From Phellopilus nigrolimitatus (Eukaryota; Basidiomycota; Agaricomycetes; Hymenochaetales; Hymenochaetaceae): 64,000 nucleotides of DNA. This document shows positions 21,157 to 32,507 of the stretch, piece by piece (positions within the stretch are counted from its first letter, which is position 1; the number at the start of each line of letters is the position of its first letter). The notes under the pieces are model-generated. The model worked only from the letters and a program-made list of their open reading frames with translations, did no database searches and was not told where the DNA came from. Position numbers and translations under genes: made by a program. The stretch is taken from NCBI GenBank assembly GCA_021029095.1, contig JAJOHG010000010.1, positions 62,001-126,000 of the forward strand, in the 5' to 3' direction.

Positions 21157-21479
21157 GCTCTGGGGCGTTCTAGCGGTGCAGAAGGTCGCTTGACGGCGAT
21201 AACTCCGTTTGCAGGCAGTAAAGCCCGCCCATGCGGTATATGTCCCGTCCGGACCAGTACGACAATTCGCTGTCTGACGCGATCGTCTCGCATGCATACG
21301 CACAATCTTTCCTCACTTGGACGGACGTTGGTTGCACGTTGGTACGCCTGCTGGCCTTCCCATGTTAAAAAACGCGCTGAATTAGTGCTGCCCGAAAGCA
21401 GAGCTGCAAGTCAAAGCCTATCCGAACATCTCCGTCGCTGGGCAGCGAATTCGTTTTAGTCGAAACTTGTTTATAAATG

Positions 21480-22600
21480 TTGGTTTATTTGTGTATCGCC
21501 CTGGCCTCCAAAACCGGAGAGGAAAAAACGTTTCTCGACTGCTGCAACTGAGTGTCGTCATCAACCTCATCATCATCCTCGTTTAGGGCGACAGCGGTAG
21601 CGACTATACGGATGTATCCTGAGACCTTCGGGTACAAACACGGAACCACTGAGAAAAACATATGGTAGAGGACACGGATAATGAGCAGGCTGCCGTCGGT
21701 GTGTCTTTTTTTTTCTTTTCCTCCGGCATCTTCTTTTAATGCAACCCAAGGACCCTCCATTCTATTGCGCCTCTCAAGTGCCGACTGAGTATTTTGTAGC
21801 GCAAAGGCTCAAGATTATCAACATTGTTACGCTGCCGTTGCTCCGTCTACTCCGACGAAGAGACATGCCGCCTGAATATCTCTACAAAACTGTGGCACTT
21901 AGACTTTGGCCTATTCGCGACGCGATGGGAAGCTGCAGCTCTGCGAGTCCACATTGCTCTCTCATATCTTCTCGCCAGTGTCGAATGAATCGTCCTGAAA
22001 ACACTGCAAATCAGAATACCGAGTATGGACTTGAGACTAAAACCGGAAACACACCAAGCTCTCCTGATCGCTCTTCTCCTGATGTGTGCTGCATGCGGAA
22101 AAAGGCGCCTGAGCCAGTAGACTAAACATGGCACGGAGACAAGAGGGCCAGGGCGTAAACCGCCAGAGGCGTTTGGCACAGACTTGCGCGTACGTGCGTG
22201 AACCTGGACTCATCCCCACACAAAGATGAGCTAATATTTGCGGATACCCTATTTCTCTGAATCAGCCACGAGCAGATCTACGTCCCTTCCTGGCTGTGCC
22301 ACGGCTTTTCTTCCGCTCGTCCGCAACCCGCGCGCGCACGCATCGCTACAGGAAACCATGTAATCCCTCATGTCTCCCAAACCGCTTCTCCCACCCGAGT
22401 CGCTCGGGGAGGGACTGGAAAGGGGGAAGGAGGTGGACAGAGCGCTGAGGGATATACGTTGAACGATGTTGGCCTGCGAGACGTCGTGCGAGCGGGTGGG
22501 GGACGAAATGGACGGGAATGCGCCTTATAAATACGAACTTGAGGGATACTCGGGTGATGACCGTCAGTCTCAAGCGTGCGTATCACTGTCACGTCCCTCT
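21480..22600. other. Block B intergenic DNA with the FRLWP-type relic
   Basis: The plus frame 21,739-22,125 carries FYCASQVP and LRLWPI and continues with a polar tail not present in A or C. It parallels 43,252-43,942. The rest has no recognisable feature. Confidence 0.3.
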
Positions 22601-22627
22601 TCCAGTTCCCACTCTCGGGGGTCGACC

Positions 22628-23576
22628 ATGGCACTCCAGTTAGGTTTGACCCGCGCAGCTAAGACCCAAGCCACTGAGAAAGCTAAGAGGCCGACAATAA
22701 AGGAGGAATCGGCAAACGAACCCCGGAAGACCACTCAGCTGCATACATCTGCTTGAGTCAACGCCAGCTCAGCACCCGATAGGGACACCTCCTGAATACG
22801 TTCTCGCAAAATGGGAACATAAGCAGTTGAGTGCGCTTGCCAAGGACTGGCGCATTTACATTTTTATCGTTGTCGCGGCTGTCGCTGCTCGTTGCTTGTT
22901 ACCGCGCGGGCCTGAAGAAGTATGGTCTGTTAACGAAAGGGATCAGAAGAAAATAATCAGAGAGCAGCTGCTTGAGAAGCAGGAGCAGATCATGTACGTC
23001 CGTGTTTCTCAAACTTTGGCATAACGCGAGATTGACGACAACCCACATGTCACTCCTGGTGCAGGATTAGAAGCTGACTACTGGCGGACACGATACCGGC
23101 AACGGAGCTATGAATGCCAGCGATGCACTTTCTGGCACCAGGAGGCCGACGACGAGGCTGAAGGAACTGAGAACACACTCGACTTGGGAAGTGTGTTTGG
23201 AACCACAGGGTCGCACGCGAATCCGGTGGGTCCGACGAAGGATCTGCAAGCTGTGATTCCTCAATGCCTCAGAACCGCGTCAGATACACAGGCTCCTTCA
23301 TCTTTCCACACTTCCAAAGCAAGAGATGAGTTTGTCGTCGTTATCATTTGGCTCTGTACGCCTTTACGACAGGCCCGTTAGGCCTCGCTCGCCGTCACCT
23401 TCGGAAGCCGTGGCGGCAAGCCTCCTAGACGCGGATTTCTTTGCTCCAGCCTGGTCTAGAGGCTCAGGTCCGGACTTACCTGGCAGTCCTCCACACATGT
23501 ATGTGCAAGGCGCGGCACAGGAGATATACGGTCTTTGCGCATAGCTGACTGGGAGGTAGTCCCCGATGCGCGATAG
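22628..23576 (+). pseudogene. Decayed WEHKQL-type SAP paralogue (B3)
   Basis: The ATG at 22,628 opens MALQLGLTRAAKTQATEK and stops after HTSA at 22,756. WEHKQLSALAKDW follows at about 22,820-22,855, then RDQKKIIREQLLEKQEQI, a donor GTACGTCC near 22,995, and an exon reading LEADYWRTRYRQRSYE. The final piece is SLRIADWEVVPDAR ending at 23,576. At least two frame breaks separate the parts. Confidence 0.45.
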
Positions 23577-23749
23577 CGAAAGGCGAAAGAGGACAAGGGA
23601 GGAGACGAAATTGAGAGAGGCGACGGACGCGCACATGAAGGCAACTCAGGGGGCTCTGCGGTGCAAGACAGTGGCTTTTCTTTTGGACTAACAAGGACCT
23701 TTGGTGACCTAGCGTGCCAGCTATCTCTGCCTCTCATTAGGGAGCGGGA

Positions 23750-24230
23750 GTGCTGCGGGAGGCTCGAAGGAAGGTATCATATGAGCCTGCGAGGCGCCGA
23801 CGGGGGGATCAACAAGCCCACTATTTGTGAGCCCTCTTTTTTGTTTTGGATCGATTTGAATTATTATGATAGATTGATCTGCCTGGGCTGTCCAGGTAGA
23901 ATATCTCGCATGAGTTGCCGCTTATGTATGGGAACTTGGAGATGGCTTTGAATCAATAATTGAAGTCGAAAAGTCGTCATGCGCACCAGTTGCGAAGTCT
24001 CCCGAGTCAACCAATCGGAGGTACGTCCGTCATTTTTCTCGAGATAACATATCGCACATTAACGGGACGCACTTTAGCTAAGCAAAGCAGCTCCGACTTC
24101 GACGTAGGCGGCTCGTGGAACGATGGCTGCAACGAGACAAAGACGAAGGACAAAGACTCGGGAATCACTGCGGTCGAAATTGCGTTTTCGTCGAAGAGCA
24201 AAGTGGCGAGAGGCTGAGCAGTTCAGACTG
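23750..24230 (+). pseudogene. Relic exon pair of a further family member (B4)
   Basis: A GTACGTCC donor at about 24,019 and a CTAAG acceptor near 24,080 flank an intron of about 60 nt. The following exon reads SSDFDVGGSWNDGCNETKTK and ends with a stop at 24,217. Twins are at about 8,900-9,120 (-) and 35,200-35,420 (+), and a related one at 49,860-50,050. Confidence 0.35.
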
Positions 24231-24499
24231 AATTCTGAATTTCTACTGCGCGCCGTGACTCATACAGTAACGAAACGATCTCTGGAACTGCGCTCACTGG
24301 ACCGGCCGATCGGATACGATAGCCGGGCTTACACAAAGGACATAATGAAAACTAGAGCAACACGAATACAAACCAACGTCTGATAGGTGGCTCTCGGGTA
24401 GCTCTTGGAAGGCTTTAAATACGGGAACTCATTCCCCTTCTCCCTTCAAGCAGTCCCTCTACCACAACTACGATCCACTTCCACTTTCCACCACACCAC

Positions 24500-25071
24500 A
24501 TGGACTCGTCGACGCTCCCATCTGAGGTCCAGCTGAAAGAGCTGGGATACCATGTGTCGCGGACGCTTGCAAGGGTGAGTCTCGCATCTCCGTCGCTGTC
24601 GCCGCTCGTTACTGATTAGCATGCAGGAACAAGGCTTGAAAGTCACAGGGCGGCTCGAGCAAATTCTAGAGCGCTTGCTGAAACTGCATGCGAAGACCGG
24701 GTGTGTTCCTGTTTCACCGCTTCATATGTATCTCACACTGACGACACTTGATGTGTCTGCTGCAGACCCGAGCACGACCTGGTCGGCCACAGTGCCGATA
24801 ACGAAGGAGCCGCCTCCTGTTCTGCATCCGACTCAGCAACGGCGACCAAAGAGAACATTGGGATTACGCCTCAAGAAAGTACCGAGCGGAAGAGGAAGGC
24901 AGAAGAGATAGAACCGGAAAGTGAGTCTCTTCATCAGCGTCCACAATACACCTGCATTTCTGACATATCAATTCTCTGCAAGAAGACGCGCCGACGCTAT
25001 CGACGCCTCCGCCATCCCCTCCGCCATCTCCTGGAGAACGGCTGGAGAACGGCAGCACCCCCCGGTTCTAG
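24500..25071 (+). pseudogene. SAP-domain gene broken by an 11-bp duplication (B2)
   Basis: Exons 24500..24574, 24627..24700, 24766..24920 and 24983..25071 have the family phases and encode LGYHVSRTLAR, EQGLKVTGRLEQILERLLKL and ERKRKAEEIEPE. In exon 4 the segment GGAGAACGGCT is tandemly duplicated at 25,033-25,054. This shifts the frame and gives a stop at 25,069-25,071. The original frame (VLALRVSS, TQKRTAARRH) continues behind it. Confidence 0.6.
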
Positions 25072-25082
25072 CTCTCCGCGTA

Positions 25083-26090
25083 TCGTCGTCTCATCATCTC
25101 ATCATCTCCGCAATGGCTCCGGAAAGAACACAAAAACGGACAGCTGCTAGACGACACATCTGCACACCAAGCCGTCAAGTACCCACTGTCTCTAGACAAC
25201 GTGCTGTTAACACCCCTAATGCTCCCGAGGAGTCGGTAGTGCCAGATGTTGACTCGGCCGCGGGCGGCACCGAACAGGAGATCCCGTCTTCGGCTAGGAA
25301 GGTGCGCGGCGCTCTCGTCGACTCCGGTGTCGACAACTTAGAGGAATCTGCCCCAGTGGCCTTCTCCGACTGCACGTTTGTCTCTATTCTATTGAGCACC
25401 GCTCAAGCTATTGTACATTTTTTGCACGATGCTCTTTGACATTGACTTGGATGCTGATAATGCGCTTTGTTAGGCTGGAGCGACTGTCGGTCAGAACTAT
25501 AATCCTCCGCACGACAATCGTCCGAACGGCAATCCTCTGCGCGAAGCAAGTATTCTAGTAGATGAGCTCTTCCACAGGACGGAAGAGAACACGGTAGATT
25601 GTATAGACCTCGCTCTACTGATGCTTAACCCCGCTACTACCGTCTCGACCGGAAATAGCTGGTGGTAGTTTCGAAGTAGGAGCTTCCAACCGTATGTCCT
25701 TTACAAAGCCACTTAGTTGACTTGTCTAATGCATGCACCACAGATGGTGGAGCGTATCAATATGGTCATCATGAAGATCGTCAACGCGACTTGTCTCCCG
25801 GCCGGCTACGCTGCCCGCAGAGAGGGCCTACCCGACTCCGCCTACGGCAAATCCTCCATATAGTCCTCGGACAGGCCATCCTCAGGATCTGCCCAGTGAA
25901 GGCTCGCAAGTATACGGGACCATTAAGACGGTCAATACATCTTCGCCAGACCCTTTCTCCCCTCCCCCCTGAGGAACTGGCAAAAATGCGCAATATGATG
26001 GTGCATAATTTATCCGAGTTTAAGCCAAATATTGTGTTTCACAGTGTTCTTAGCTTTCGACGGCCTTGCCTTGCTCGCGCGAACGGTCTT
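25083..26090 (+). pseudogene. 3' exons of B2, including a segment missing from A and C
   Basis: After GALVDSGVDNLEES the B copy continues into about 550 bp absent elsewhere. It has a possible donor at 25,379, an acceptor at 25,475, an exon reading NPLREASILVDELFHRTEEN and LALLMLNPATTV, and a further exon MVERINMVIMKIVNATC. Sequence shared with A and C resumes at 25,900 (KARKYTGPLRRS). The LALLMLNP...MV segment resembles the helical C-terminus of the 55.3 kb gene. I infer that this is the older, longer form of the gene. Confidence 0.4.
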
Positions 26091-26272
26091 TGACGTCCTT
26101 TCTGTCCTCGATGGCTCCGCCTCGCCCGCACAAGCATTTGCCGGAATTGCGTTACTCGATGAAATCAGGCAGCATCCTTTGGAGCAGGCCCTAGCTACTT
26201 TCTCGGCCTTGCAGAATGGTAAGTTGTCTGTTTTCTCTTCTTTCCTGTTTTATATTAGTTGTTCACATTGAA

Positions 26273-26553
26273 TCAGGCCCGGAGAGGACAGCGACAACGA
26301 GTAGAATATTGAGGATCTCCTACATATTTATAACATTAAATCTTCTATCTTGTAATCTTGAGCAGCTTACGCTGTTGTAGCTGGGACATACCCCCGAATT
26401 GTGGCTGTAGCACGTAGTTCGCAATACTACAGCATGTCCCAGCTACAACAACAGCGTAAGCTGCTCAAGATTACAAGATAGAAGATTTAATGTTATAAAT
26501 ATGTAGGAGATCCTCAATATTCTACTCGTTGTCGCTGTCCTCTCCGGGCCTGA
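26273..26553. repeat. Near-perfect 117-bp inverted repeat (long hairpin)
   Basis: The left arm 26,273-26,389 (from TCAGGCCCGGAGAGG to GGGACAT) is the reverse complement of 26,434-26,553. The only difference I see is one extra AAC triplet in the right arm. The loop is 44 nt. The AT-rich core (TTTATAACATTAAATC) is not found elsewhere in the window. The outer ends coincide with the sequence coding the family RPVSDW region. Confidence 0.9.
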
Positions 26554-27044
26554 ATGGATGGCCGTGGATTGTCGGGCCCGTTTCTGACTGGGAGAAGGGT
26601 TGGCGAATGTGTCGCCCGAGAAGAATTACAACCAAAAACCTGATGATACCGACACTGATTAGTGACAATGTCCACTCTAAGCAGCAAGGTTATCGTTGCA
26701 TCTCCATCTCGGTCTCCGTCGCTCATTCCGAAGCCGTTCTGACAGTAGTTAAGAGACAGGTGGTGGGGGTTAAAGCAGTGTTTTGTATATCTTTTGTTGT
26801 GTCATATCTTGTGCAATAATGAATTGAGTAGCACTTGTTAAAATTGAACTGGATCTCCGTCGATGTCATGAGCATGGCTGCAGACAGATTCGCAACTCAA
26901 CGAGCACTCGCAGTATCATCTGAGTGACACAACGCTCGGACTAGCTGCCGAGTTCCCCATGACTGTGTCGGATGCTGAGGAGCCGAGCCCGCCGTCCCTA
27001 GAGCGGCCTTATCAAGGCGTAAGCGAACTCATTGATGTCCATGC

Positions 27045-27545
27045 GACGAGGTGGCCTCACTGTCCCAAAGAAATAGCATAACGTTTTTGTGCTGTTCCAC
27101 GAAGGTCATTGCTTTCGGAATAGCGCAGGACACCCGCTGTCAGTGTCCTTCGCACAGAACTCCTTTGCACACCCAGTTAGCTTTTCCTCCAGGTCGCGAC
27201 TCAGATGGCAGCCGCCTTTTCGACCAACAAGAGATGACTCCGAAGACGGACATCGTTTTTAATTGAGAACTTACCTACGCCAATATAAGAATACGCGGCG
27301 CAAGTTGGAGGAATTGTCCGACACGGAAGGGACCAAGTAGACTGAGATGACTCAAAGGATGGTGGGGATTCTGGCGATAGACGAGCGAATGATAAAGGTC
27401 TTTTATGGGGGGGGGGGGGGGGGGGTGAACTGCCGACAGTACCAATTGAAAAGTGCTGCGAGTCAGTCAGCCAACCGTACGTCCGTCGTTCCGCCACCGA
27501 GCTTTCATAATGAGTACTGTCAACAACGCACTTCAACCGAGTAGA
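27045..27545 (+). pseudogene. Tail-module block in direct orientation (block B)
   Basis: This is the same block as 5,460-5,985 but reading with the SAP genes. It includes KLEELSDTEGTK, a stop, then TEMTQRMVGILAIDERMIK and a run of about 19 G at 27,408-27,426, which codes glycine in that frame. Confidence 0.45.
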
Positions 27546-27924
27546 GCAGTTTTAGCGTCGACCACAAAGATAGAAGGAGACTCGGATGTAGCTGACCTTA
27601 GAAGCCTGAACTTGCTTCATCACTTGTTCTTCTTCCAGCAGACATCGAAGCCCCGCTGTTTTCCACGCACATTTAGAATCGGAACCATTGTTGAAACGCC
27701 AATGTCTCGTTAGCAATCCTATTCCTTTTGAAGAGCTCAGACTAGAATCTTTCCTCGGTACAGTTGAATCGAAAAATATTGTATTAAGGTGAAAACAAAG
27801 CTCACAATGAGACCTGCTCTTCTCAATTTGATATACATTCAGATTTTGTGCATTCGACCGTTATTTTTACGATGTCGGAAATACATGTTCACAACCTAAA
27901 TAGATACAAATAACGCGTCCACTC

Positions 27925-28090
27925 CCGGACGCCACGCCAGCCTTTCTCGGCAGCGGCCAGCGACAAAAGGGGCATCTCTGCAAGCTTGTACGCCATGTCG
28001 AGCACGACACCCTTGCCCGCCTTAAACAGCGCAGACGTCAGATAGAGGCCAGCAGCTTGTCTGTCCGTTGTGGTCGCGGCACTAGGCACC
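27925..28090 (-). other. Foreign coding fragment at the B/C junction
   Basis: The minus strand reads AATTTDRQAAGLYLTSALFK, then GKGVVLDMAYKLAEMPLLSL and EKGWRGVREW. This regular protein-like sequence has no partner elsewhere in the window. It sits exactly between the end of block B homology and the start of arm C homology. The parent gene is not recognised. Confidence 0.45.
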
Positions 28091-28139
28091 TGTACGTACG
28101 CGCCGGTGGGAAAATAATTTTAATTCCAAATTCGAGAAC

Positions 28140-28714
28140 CGGGGACAGGGATATGATGTAGATATGGATATGGATATGATATGATAGTAAGACGGACGAA
28201 AAAAATGCGCGATAAAAGGTCTATTACTGGAAAACTCGACAGCGGGGGAGGACGTACATGCAAGGAGGCGAGAAATGCAAAGTGAGCGGAAGAAGTGTAT
28301 GACGGGAGGTGAGCAAATAGTAGGATGAGTAAATCGAGATGTAGTGCGTGCTGTGTCGTGTGCTGCGTGTGCTGCGTGTGCTGTGTAACTGGCGAAAGCG
28401 ATAGACAAAGAAAGGTAAAGACAGAATGCAGAATGAAAGAGATCAAATGCGACAATCAAAAAAACTAATAGGCGAATAAAAAGAGAGATGTTGCGAGATC
28501 AAGAGAGATTGGGCGCCCGTCCGGATAGCAAACATGTGGGTTGTAAGTGTGTTTTGCACGGAGGGAGTGCGGAGCCGGAGATGCACTGGACTTGTGCGCG
28601 CCGGGGAAGGCAGTCGAGGCGGGCGGCAACGAAACGGAAAGGAAAAGAGCCCCGGGGCGCAAGGAGTCGAGATAGCCGAACGGACAGGGCGAGGAATAGG
28701 CGGACGGCGGCAGG
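28140..28714. other. 3' flank of the arm C large gene
   Basis: Inverted copy of 15,701-16,265, with a shorter GATATG microsatellite near 28,155-28,180 and TGTGCTGCG repeats near 28,350-28,385. No gene is seen. Confidence 0.5.
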
Positions 28715-29111
28715 TCACGAGTCAGCGGGCTCGCGCGGCGTCTCCAGGATCGTCGCCGGTGCCGGTCCCGGCGCCGGCGCTGAAGACGCCTCCGCATCCG
28801 CATCCGCGTCGCCCTCTGCCTTCGCGGGCTCTGGCGACGGAGGCTCTGCGGGCTCTGCAGGCGCAGGCCCCGCAGGCTCCGCCTCCTCAGGCTCTGGCGC
28901 CGACTCCGCACGCTCCGGCTCCGGCTCCGGCTCCGCATGCGCGCCACATCCCGCAGGCACAGCAGCCGCCAAACTATCCGACTCGGTCTCAGTCTCAGCC
29001 CCAGCCTCAGATTCAGATTCAGACGCGGGCTCGCACAACGACGGCGACGCCGCGCGCGACGCCGGCAGCGCGAGCGCCGCCTCCGCTATCGGCGCCATCC
29101 CGTCCTCGTCC

Positions 29112-31169
29112 TCATTCTCCTCCTCGTCTGCGGGGGGCGCCGGCGGTGTAGGCGCGGTGGGCGACGGCGGGAGCGGCACCGCCGCGGGCGACGGCGGCAT
29201 CACCAGCGGGAAATATGACTGCATGCCGGCGGAGGCGCCCCCAGGCGGCGCAGGGGACGGCGGGAGCGGCACGCCCGCCGGCGACAGCAGCGGCATCACC
29301 AGCGGAAAATACGACTGCGCGTCGGCGCCTTCGGGTGACGGGGACGGCGGGAGCGGCACCGCCGCGGGCGACGGCGGCATCGCCAGCGGGAAGTACGACT
29401 GTATTCCAGCGTCCGCGTGGGGGCGCGGGCGACGGCGGGAGCGGCACCGCCGCAGGCGACGCCGCCGCTACAGACGGGAGGGCGGCGTCGGCCCACGCGA
29501 CGCACACGGCCGGCGGGCGCGCTTTTCTGCTCCCGCCCGTTTTGCTCCCGCTCCCGCCCCCGCCCGATTTGCCTCCATCTGCGCGCGTGTGCGTGCCCGC
29601 GCCCGGGTTTGGGTTCGGAGGTGGGTTCGGATGCGGCGTTGGACTCGGATGCGGGCCGGCGGCGACGGCGGCGGGGCCCTCGCGCGACGCGTGCCGGCGC
29701 AGCTTCTGCACGAACGCCCGCGCGTAGTGCGTCAGGCGGCGCGCCTTCTTCGCATCTTTCTCCTTCTCCTTCTCCTTCTCCTTCTCCTTTTCCTTCCCCT
29801 CCTCCTTCTCCTTCTCCTTCGCGCCCGCTTTCCCGTCATCCTTCTCCGGCGCCGCGCCCTCCGCACCCGCACCTCCATCCTTATCCGCATCAGCGTCCCC
29901 GCCCGCCGACGGCCGTCCGACCTCAAACGGCGCCCCCGCGCCCGCGCCCGCCGACACCTGACGCACCAATCCCGGCACGGGCGCCTGCGCGCGGATGCTG
30001 CGCAGCCGGCCCAGGCTCCCCGAGCGCGCGCGCACCGCCGCCGCGAACCGCGTCTCCACGGGCGACGGCGCGGGGGCCGCGGCGGCGCTCACCTCCGCCG
30101 AGACGACGCTCGCGCCCGTGAGCTGCCCGGGGCCCTCGGGCGCATCCCACGCCCACCCCGCGCCCGCGCCGGACGCGTCCGCAGTAGTGGTGGTGGTAGT
30201 AGTAGTTGCCTCCTCGTGCACCGCGACGCCGATGACGAACGCGCCTCCGTCCGCGCCAGGCGCGTCACCGTCGCCGTTGCCGTTGACGCCGTTGACGCCG
30301 CCGTTGACGCCGCCGAGCGCGCGCTGCGAGCGCATGCGCGTGAGCGTGCGCGCGAGCGCGGCGGACACGGCCTTCGTGAGCGTGTTGCGCCGCGCGCCGA
30401 TCGTCTCCTTCTGCGTCGTGTGCAGCTCCTCTGCGTGTGCGTCGCTGCCGGCGCTGCCGGCGGAGGAGAGGGAGAGGGAGCGCGAGCGCGTGGAGGAGGG
30501 CAGGGAGGAGGCGCTGACGCGCGAGGAGAGGGAGGGGGAGGGGGCGCGGCGGGTTGTTGTCTGTGTGTGTGTAAGGGGCGGGGTGTGTCAGTTCGGTTCG
30601 GTGCGCGGGAGGGGAGGGGAGGGGAGGGTGCGTACCATGACGGAGTACATGGGCGGGGCGGACCACGGGACGGGCGACACGACGCGGCTCGGCGGCGGAC
30701 GCAGCTCGGTCTGGACGGCCGCGAGGTCAAAGAGCTGTCGGCATCGGTGTCAGCGTCAGCGCGCGCGCTCAGCGTTGTGTGTTATGTATGATTGCGCCTG
30801 CGCGGGACGGACGTACGTTGCCGACGCGCGAGACGCCGATGCTCTGGCGCCTGCGCTTCCGCTCGGAGGACGCGGGGTTGGACGGGGGCGCGCCGGGGCC
30901 GGGGTCGAGGTCGAGCGGGCCTGGCGGCGAGGCCGCCTCTTCGGCTTCGGCTTCGGCTCTGGCCTCCTCTTCGCGCGCGCGCCGCTCGCTCGCTTCTTCG
31001 ATCTCGCGGAAGACCTGGGCGCGGGTGTGAGACGTCCGACAGGACACGAAAGGAAAGGGAAAGGATGGGAAAGGATGGGAACGGATGTGCTCACCCGCTC
31101 GAGGTTTTCGTCTGTGAGCGCCTCCTCCGATGTGGAGCGCGAGTGCGCGGGGGACAGAGACAGAGACAT
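29112..31169 (-). pseudogene. Arm C copy of the 772-aa gene with frameshifted C-terminus (606 aa)
   Basis: The model is complement(29112..30560, 30636..30734, 30817..31014, 31095..31169), with the splice sites and phases of the A copy conserved and the start MSLSLSPAHSRSTSEEAL. Around 29,415-29,430 five nucleotides are missing relative to A. The frame therefore leaves the SYFPxVMP repeats and ends in an R/A-rich tail at 29,112. The old frame stays open to 28,715 (ending REPADS), so the break may be recent. It could still make a protein with a new tail. Confidence 0.65.
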
Positions 31170-32160
31170 GGTAAGCCCACCCGAAGCGAAGAGCCGCTCT
31201 AAGAATGGACGTGCTGGATTCGTACACAACATTTTTATTTTTTCGTTCGTTAGTTAGTTTTAGACAGGCGCGCGGCGAGGCACCACACGGCGGTGGAAGC
31301 GGAAACGCAACGTACCCTGCAACAGGCAGCAGATGGCGGGCCACGCTCCGCTCCGTCGGCGGGGCTGTTTTTACAACACACACTCTAAGTCTCTTCCGCG
31401 ACTGGGCGCTTCTCCGGCACCGGATTCAGGACGCAGGACTGCACAGCACGGGCGCGTCCAGACGCGTGTCAGCAGTCCACGCGGGCGAAACAAGAAAATT
31501 ACACGACGACGACGACGACGACGACCGGTGGGACGACGACGGGGTCAAGAGCGAAGGAGTGCTGCGGGCCCCCCTCCAAACGTTGATGCAATGCCGAGAA
31601 GAAGAAGTGAAGAAAAAAAAATAAGAATAAAATAAAAAAATAGCGAAACGCAAAAAAGAGGGCGCCGACGCTTGTGGACGCGCTCGCTCCGTCACGCCTC
31701 GTGCCGCCTGACACGCCAGATCGGGTAGCCGCATACAGAGACGCGTTTGCTTCCGGACCCTAGCGAGCCTGCATTCGGTGGTCTGCTGCTGGATGTGGTG
31801 TACGGTACTAGGTGTTATTTATTCCATGCGATCTCTCCCGCGTTGCTTTCTCGACACTCCACCGGTGCTTCGTTTGATACATACGGTGCTATTACAGCCA
31901 GCGCAGGTGTTTTTGTTTTTTTATATTGCGAAAAGGAGACCGGTCGAATCTGAACGTTTCGTGGACTCGGTCGAAGTTGCATCGGCCGTTGCAGCGAGAT
32001 AGCATATGTAGAGCGGACTTGGATAGTGGACGACACTCGACTTTGGGGCAATCAGATCCCATGTACTTGCCCGACGGTGAACGCGAAACCGATACGAAGC
32101 ATCGTCAGTCCAAGTCCACGAAATCAGAACGCACCGATTTCATCCTCGACCCCTGTCTCA
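31170..32160. other. Upstream flank of the arm C large gene
   Basis: Inverted copy of 12,150-13,160, with a GACGAC-type repeat near 31,505-31,530 and an A-rich tract near 31,610-31,655 in place of the longer pyrimidine tract of A. No gene is seen. Confidence 0.45.
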
Positions 32161-32507
32161 TCACTTATGTACTTTTGCAAAGCGCTTGGGAGAGCGACGC
32201 GACACTGGCCCTCCTGGCATTGGCCTTTTTGAGGCCAGGCGTGCGAAGACGGAAAGTGAGCACACCGTGTCCGACGCACCTCCCGCACGCGCTGCACCTG
32301 CGGCAGACAGGCGCGGAGGCTGCGGAGCGCGACGTGGACTGGCGCGCAGTCGTGCTCGGCCGGAAGGGCGGCGGGGATGCGGCGGCGCGTAGGGTTGGGG
32401 GGGGGGGGGGGGGGGGGTTGGGGGGGGGGGGGGGCGCAGAGGGAGTGAGTGGGGCGCTGGTGAGCTCTCTTTCCTTTTTTTTTTTTTTTGGCTGGGGGAT
32501 GAGCTGA
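32161..32507 (+). pseudogene. Arm C relic of the small conserved gene with poly-G expansion
   Basis: It keeps THLPHALHL and DWRAVVLGRKGG but lacks the ARISVLAGL region entirely. The following exon holds G runs of about 21 and 16 at 32,397-32,433 where B and A have mixed sequence, so the reading frame is destroyed or unreliable. Confidence 0.5.
32397..32434 (+). repeat. Poly-G tract, G-quadruplex-prone
   Basis: Two long G runs are separated by TT. The homologous sites in A (about 11,840) and B (about 21,070) are not G runs. Such tracts are also a common source of sequencing error. Confidence 0.8.

Larger units (their letters stand above)
20690..27925. repeat. Block B: third, partial copy in the orientation of arm C
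   Basis: This block repeats the region 32,200-38,550 of arm C in direct orientation with an offset of about 11.2-11.4 kb (24,500 with 35,689; 22,628 with 33,863). It lacks the 772-aa gene and the first SAP gene. It lacks the F-box insertion and retains about 550 bp of extra exons at 25,345-25,900 that are missing from A and C. It ends at about 27,925, next to a foreign 160-bp segment. Confidence 0.85.

Noticed and set aside
26273..26553. The long hairpin as a terminal-inverted-repeat transposon
   Set aside because: The repeats nearly meet, leaving only a 44-nt loop, and I see no target-site duplication at the ends.
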